From positions 1 through 23,332 of the forward strand of contig DJXW01000027.1 of assembly GCA_002449845.1 (NCBI GenBank): DNA of 23,332 nucleotides. The letters are read 5' to 3'. Of this stretch, positions 21,169 through 23,332 are shown piece by piece (position 1 is the stretch's first letter; every line of letters begins with the position of its first letter). The notes under the pieces were generated by a model that made no database searches, was not told the origin of the DNA, and saw nothing but the letters and a program-made list of their open reading frames with translations. This DNA is from Prevotella sp. UBA6994 (GTDB taxonomy: Bacteria > Bacteroidota > Bacteroidia > Bacteroidales > Bacteroidaceae). The position numbers and the translations under genes were made by a program.

Positions 21169-22104
21169 TTACTCGTAATTATAGATTTGTGTGGATAGAT
21201 ACCTCTCTCCAGTATCTGGCAACAATACGACAATCGTCTTACCTTCATTCTCTGGTCTTCGGGCAAGTTTGATGGCAGCCGCAGTTGCAGCACCCGAAGA
21301 GATGCCCGTCAACACACCGTCTTTTTTCGCCAACAACCTACCAATGGCAAATGCCTCTTCGTCCTTGATACGCAATAGTTCATCATAGACGTTCGAATCG
21401 AGAATTCTTGGAATAAACCCAGCTCCTATTCCTTGTATCTTATGTGGACCGGGACGCTCACCAGAGAGTACCGAAGAGGAATACGGCTCTACGCCTACAA
21501 CTTTCACCTTGGGGTTGAGTTGCTTGAGTGCACGTCCCACTCCCGTAATGGTACCTCCCGTGCCTATTCCTGCCACAAAGATGTCAACCTTTCCGTCGGT
21601 ATTTCGTATGATTTCCTCTGCTGTGGTCTGACGGTGAACCTCTGGATTGGCGGGATTCTCAAATTGCTGTGGAATATAGGCATTGCCTATCTCTTCTGCC
21701 AACTCTTGTGCCTTTCTGATGGCTCCTGCCATTCCCTCGTATGCGGGTGTGAGTTCTATCCTTGCACCAAGGGCTTTCAATAATGCACGTCGTTCTATCG
21801 ACATTGCATCAGGCATCGTTAATATGAGCTTATAACCACGAATAGCCGCTATAAACGCCAGTCCTACTCCCGTATTGCCAGAGGTGGGTTCTATAATTGT
21901 GGTTTCTTGGTCTATCAGGCCCTTTCGCTCCGCCCTTTCTATTAATGCCAATGCTGTACGGTCTTTTACGCTTCGGGCAGGATTGAAATATTCCAATTTT
22001 GCCAATATCCGCGCCTCAAGTTTCAATTCACGTTCCGTCCCCGTTAGCTCCAGTAACGGAGTATTGCCTATTAATTCTATAAGATTATGTGCAATTTGTG
22101 CCAT
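21169..22104 (-). CDS. cysK: Cysteine synthase (O-acetylserine sulfhydrylase)
   Basis: CysK makes cysteine from O-acetylserine and sulfide with PLP. The 311-residue chain has the expected length and motifs: LIGNTPLLEL, PLP lysine Lys47 in NPARSVKDR, the substrate loop TSGNTG (74-79), the phosphate-binding GIGTGGT and IQGIGAGFIP. A CysM-type enzyme able to use a thiocarboxylate carrier is an alternative, since Mycobacterium CysM uses CysO-thiocarboxylate and a carrier/JAMM set lies nearby; sequence inspection cannot decide this. It is first in the operon leading to the encapsulin, behind a promoter at 22197-22227 and a candidate operator at 22251. The leader is about 87 nt. Confidence 0.92.
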   Translation of the reverse strand: MAQIAHNLIELIGNTPLLELTGTERELKLEARILAKLEYFNPARSVKDRTALALIERAERKGLIDQETTIIEPTSGNTGVGLAFIAAIRGYKLILTMPDAMSIERRALLKALGARIELTPAYEGMAGAIRKAQELAEEIGNAYIPQQFENPANPEVHRQTTAEEIIRNTDGKVDIFVAGIGTGGTITGVGRALKQLNPKVKVVGVEPYSSSVLSGERPGPHKIQGIGAGFIPRILDSNVYDELLRIKDEEAFAIGRLLAKKDGVLTGISSGAATAAAIKLARRPENEGKTIVVLLPDTGERYLSTQIYNYE

Positions 22105-22196
22105 ATTATCTATTTTTTCGGTTGTTCATATTTCGGTATCATGCTCACACGACAGTATCTATAATGACTATTTTTTTTGCTTCAATTATCACGATG

Positions 22197-22227
22197 CAAA
22201 ATTAATGGGTTTTTATGTAGGTCGAAA
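22197..22227 (-). promoter_or_regulatory. Promoter of the cysK-encapsulin operon
   Basis: The minus strand has TAATTTTG (22197-22204), identical to the sulfur-carrier operon's -7, with TTTC (22224-22227) after a 19-nt spacer as an imperfect -33. The imperfect -33 and the upstream inverted repeat fit an activator-dependent promoter. Confidence 0.65.
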
Positions 22228-22250
22228 TCGCACTTTCGTGGCATATTAAC

Positions 22251-22266
22251 TACCAAATGTTTGGTA
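22251..22266. promoter_or_regulatory. Candidate operator, 7-2-7 inverted repeat (site 2)
   Basis: TACCAAATGTTTGGTA has perfect 7-bp arms separated by 2 bp and is followed by TTTTA, as at 15376-15396. The near edge is 54 bp from the last G of the -7 element, centring it about 65 bp upstream of the start site. The TACnnnn-N2-nnnnGTA layout is that of NarL-family sites. Confidence 0.7.
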
Positions 22267-22271
22267 TTTTA

Positions 22272-22516
22272 GTTCATTCATCTTTCATGGTTTTAATAAA
22301 GGTGAGAAAATTCTGGCGAATTTGTCAAGAAAAAGTGGTAATAACGACTATCGCTGCTGCGATATTTTCCATCAACCTTTCCCTTGGGTGAAAAAATGCT
22401 GATTTTTGAACACTTTTACAACACATTGATAATTAATGTATTACAAAAACGATTGTATATTTATCCACTGTTTTTTAATTATTTATACATAAAAAAGGAC
22501 GTTTTTGAGTCTTCTA
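22272..22516. other. AT-rich gene-free spacer
   Basis: I see no credible gene here. The only notable word is TTATCCACT (22461-22469), one base from a consensus DnaA box, but I found no cluster of such boxes. Confidence 0.5.
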
Positions 22517-22599
22517 TACATATATGTTAGTACTCGTAACATATAGAGTTAGCGAGCTAACATATATAGTTACGCCCAAAACATGATTAGTTACGAGAA
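22517..22599. repeat. Four 21-bp diverged tandem repeats
   Basis: Units start at about 22517, 22537, 22558 and 22579 and follow a TAACATATATAGTTA-type core with a variable G/C-containing end. The 20-21 bp period equals two helical turns, so the same face of the DNA is presented in each unit. No gene is within 400 bp on the known side. Function is unknown. Confidence 0.55.
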
Positions 22600-22817
22600 A
22601 AATGAGCGCATTTCGCATTGAAAACCCATTATTTTACCATTACCAACTTTATTTTTGAATTTTTAGGCGATTTTATTTTGTCGGGATAATTCTGAATGAG
22701 AAAACTTTTTTCAAGTTGAGCGAATGTATAATTTAGGTAAATCGAAATAGCAGGAAATGGAATGGGGAGTGTGGGAAAGTTAAAGTAGGTAGGCGATATT
22801 TTAAGATTATCCCTTAC

Positions 22818-22930
22818 CTAAAGGCAAGGTTCTTCGCTTGCGGCATCCTCTATCCCAGCCATTTCGCCGTACCTACGGGCACGGCTGCATGGCTGGCTAC
22901 TAACATCTGATGCCTATCGGCATCTTTCCG
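22818..22930. repeat. REP-like palindrome cluster, second locus
   Basis: Nested and adjacent inverted repeats occur in a GC-richer island within AT-rich DNA: GCAAG/CTTGC (22824-22828 with 22837-22841), CCAGCCAT/ATGGCTGG (22855-22862 with 22889-22896) enclosing GCCGT/ACGGC (22866-22870 with 22881-22885), and GATGCC/GGCATC (22909-22914 with 22919-22924). The style resembles the element at 225-445, but the sequences differ. Confidence 0.55.
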
Positions 22931-22968
22931 TACTGCAAGGTTATTAACGACATCGACCACATACGCAA

Positions 22969-23038
22969 TTTTCATTTTTCAATCTTCAATTTTCAATCTT
23001 CAATTTTCAATCTCCAATCTTCAATCTTCAATCTTCAT
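22969..23038. repeat. Low-complexity TTCAATCTTCAAT tract
   Basis: The words TTCAATCTTCAA and TTTTCAATC recur with a period of 7 to 15 bp over about 70 bp. This is simple-sequence DNA prone to slippage and not part of a gene. Confidence 0.7.
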
Positions 23039-23165
23039 AAAAGTTTTATCCGTGTGATTCAACAAGAAAGTCTATTGTCTTTACTCCTGAACTCCTTGAA
23101 ACTCCTGAACTACAAAGAAGCTGAGCGAATGCGAAACTTATAATTTCCAATATAATAACAAAAAC

Positions 23166-23224
23166 TTCGGACAAGAAAAAAGTGAGAATTAGCTATTTGT
23201 CCGAAAAATGTAATTTTGTCCGAA
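23166..23224. repeat. Three copies of the 9-mer TTGTCCGAA
   Basis: There is one inverted copy (23166-23174) and two direct copies 19 bp apart (23197-23205 and 23216-23224). This could be a binding or recombination site array. The window ends about 110 bp later, with a possible -7 element (TAATTTTG, 23305-23312) whose gene would lie beyond the end. Confidence 0.45.
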
Positions 23225-23332
23225 CATTATATTTAAAAAGAACATTAAAAATTTGGAATTGATATTAGAAAAACCTAAAATCCGCAACTAATAGCTATGC
23301 GGTCTAATTTTGCTGTCAGATACCCAATTTGA

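Noticed and set aside
22105..22196. Riboswitch in the cysK leader
   Set aside because: The leader of about 87 nt shows no SAM or other riboswitch core and no terminator hairpin.
22267..22599. Replication origin
   Set aside because: Only one near-consensus DnaA box and no dnaA or related gene are seen; the tandem repeats alone are not enough.

Overview
The window looks like a Bacteroidales chromosome, most likely Prevotellaceae. Three things point there: single-chain SecDF, promoters of the Bacteroidetes sigma type (TAnnTTTG near -7 with TTTG or TTG about 20 nt upstream), and an almost complete lack of Shine-Dalgarno sequences. Nearly all genes are on the minus strand; only the HU gene and one LuxR-type regulator are on plus. 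No rRNA, tRNA, IS element or CRISPR array was seen.

Region by region. 1-500 is gene-free and carries short tandem repeats plus a REP-like cluster of palindromes. 506-3183 (minus) is a four-gene envelope cluster: a TonB C-terminal-domain protein, a small membrane protein and two secreted proteins of unknown function. 3490-4197 is another unknown exported protein. 4360-6015 is a lipoprotein with helical repeats, a membrane segment, a coiled coil and a probable C-terminal helix-turn-helix. 6227-9202 is secDF. 9329-11352 is a rhomboid protease coupled to a membrane-anchored endonuclease/exonuclease/phosphatase-fold enzyme. 11554-11829 is HU, sharing a bidirectional terminator with the convergent kduI-kduD operon (uronate catabolism).

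The most interesting part is 13.8-22.3 kb, a sulfur island of two minus-strand operons around a NarL/FixJ-type regulator. Operon A (15301 to 13817) encodes a ubiquitin-like sulfur carrier ending Gly-Gly-Gly-Arg, an E1-like adenylyltransferase and a JAMM metalloprotease. This is the set expected for protein-thiocarboxylate-dependent sulfur transfer (HcyS-HcyF-HcyD type, or CysO-Mec type). Operon B (22104 to 16247) encodes cysteine synthase, a DsrE2-type protein, a TusA-like protein, a family 2 encapsulin shell with an inserted cyclic-nucleotide-binding-like domain, a SufS-type cysteine desulfurase with an N-terminal extension (the predicted cargo) and an O-acetylhomoserine sulfhydrylase-like enzyme.

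The two operons appear to be co-regulated. Each has a TAATTTTG -7 element and, exactly 54 bp from its final G, a 16-bp inverted repeat of 7-2-7 geometry (TACCAAATGTTTGGTA and TACCTAAGTATTGGTA). That is the geometry bound by NarL-type regulators, and a gene of that family starts about 220 bp from one of the sites. The working model, which is inference, is that cysteine sulfur is mobilised and stored in an encapsulin, moved by TusA/DsrE2 persulfides and used through a thiocarboxylate carrier for homocysteine or cysteine synthesis, with both halves under one regulator.

22272-23332 has no credible gene. It holds four 21-bp tandem repeats, a REP-like palindrome cluster, a CAATCTT-type low-complexity tract and three copies of TTGTCCGAA.
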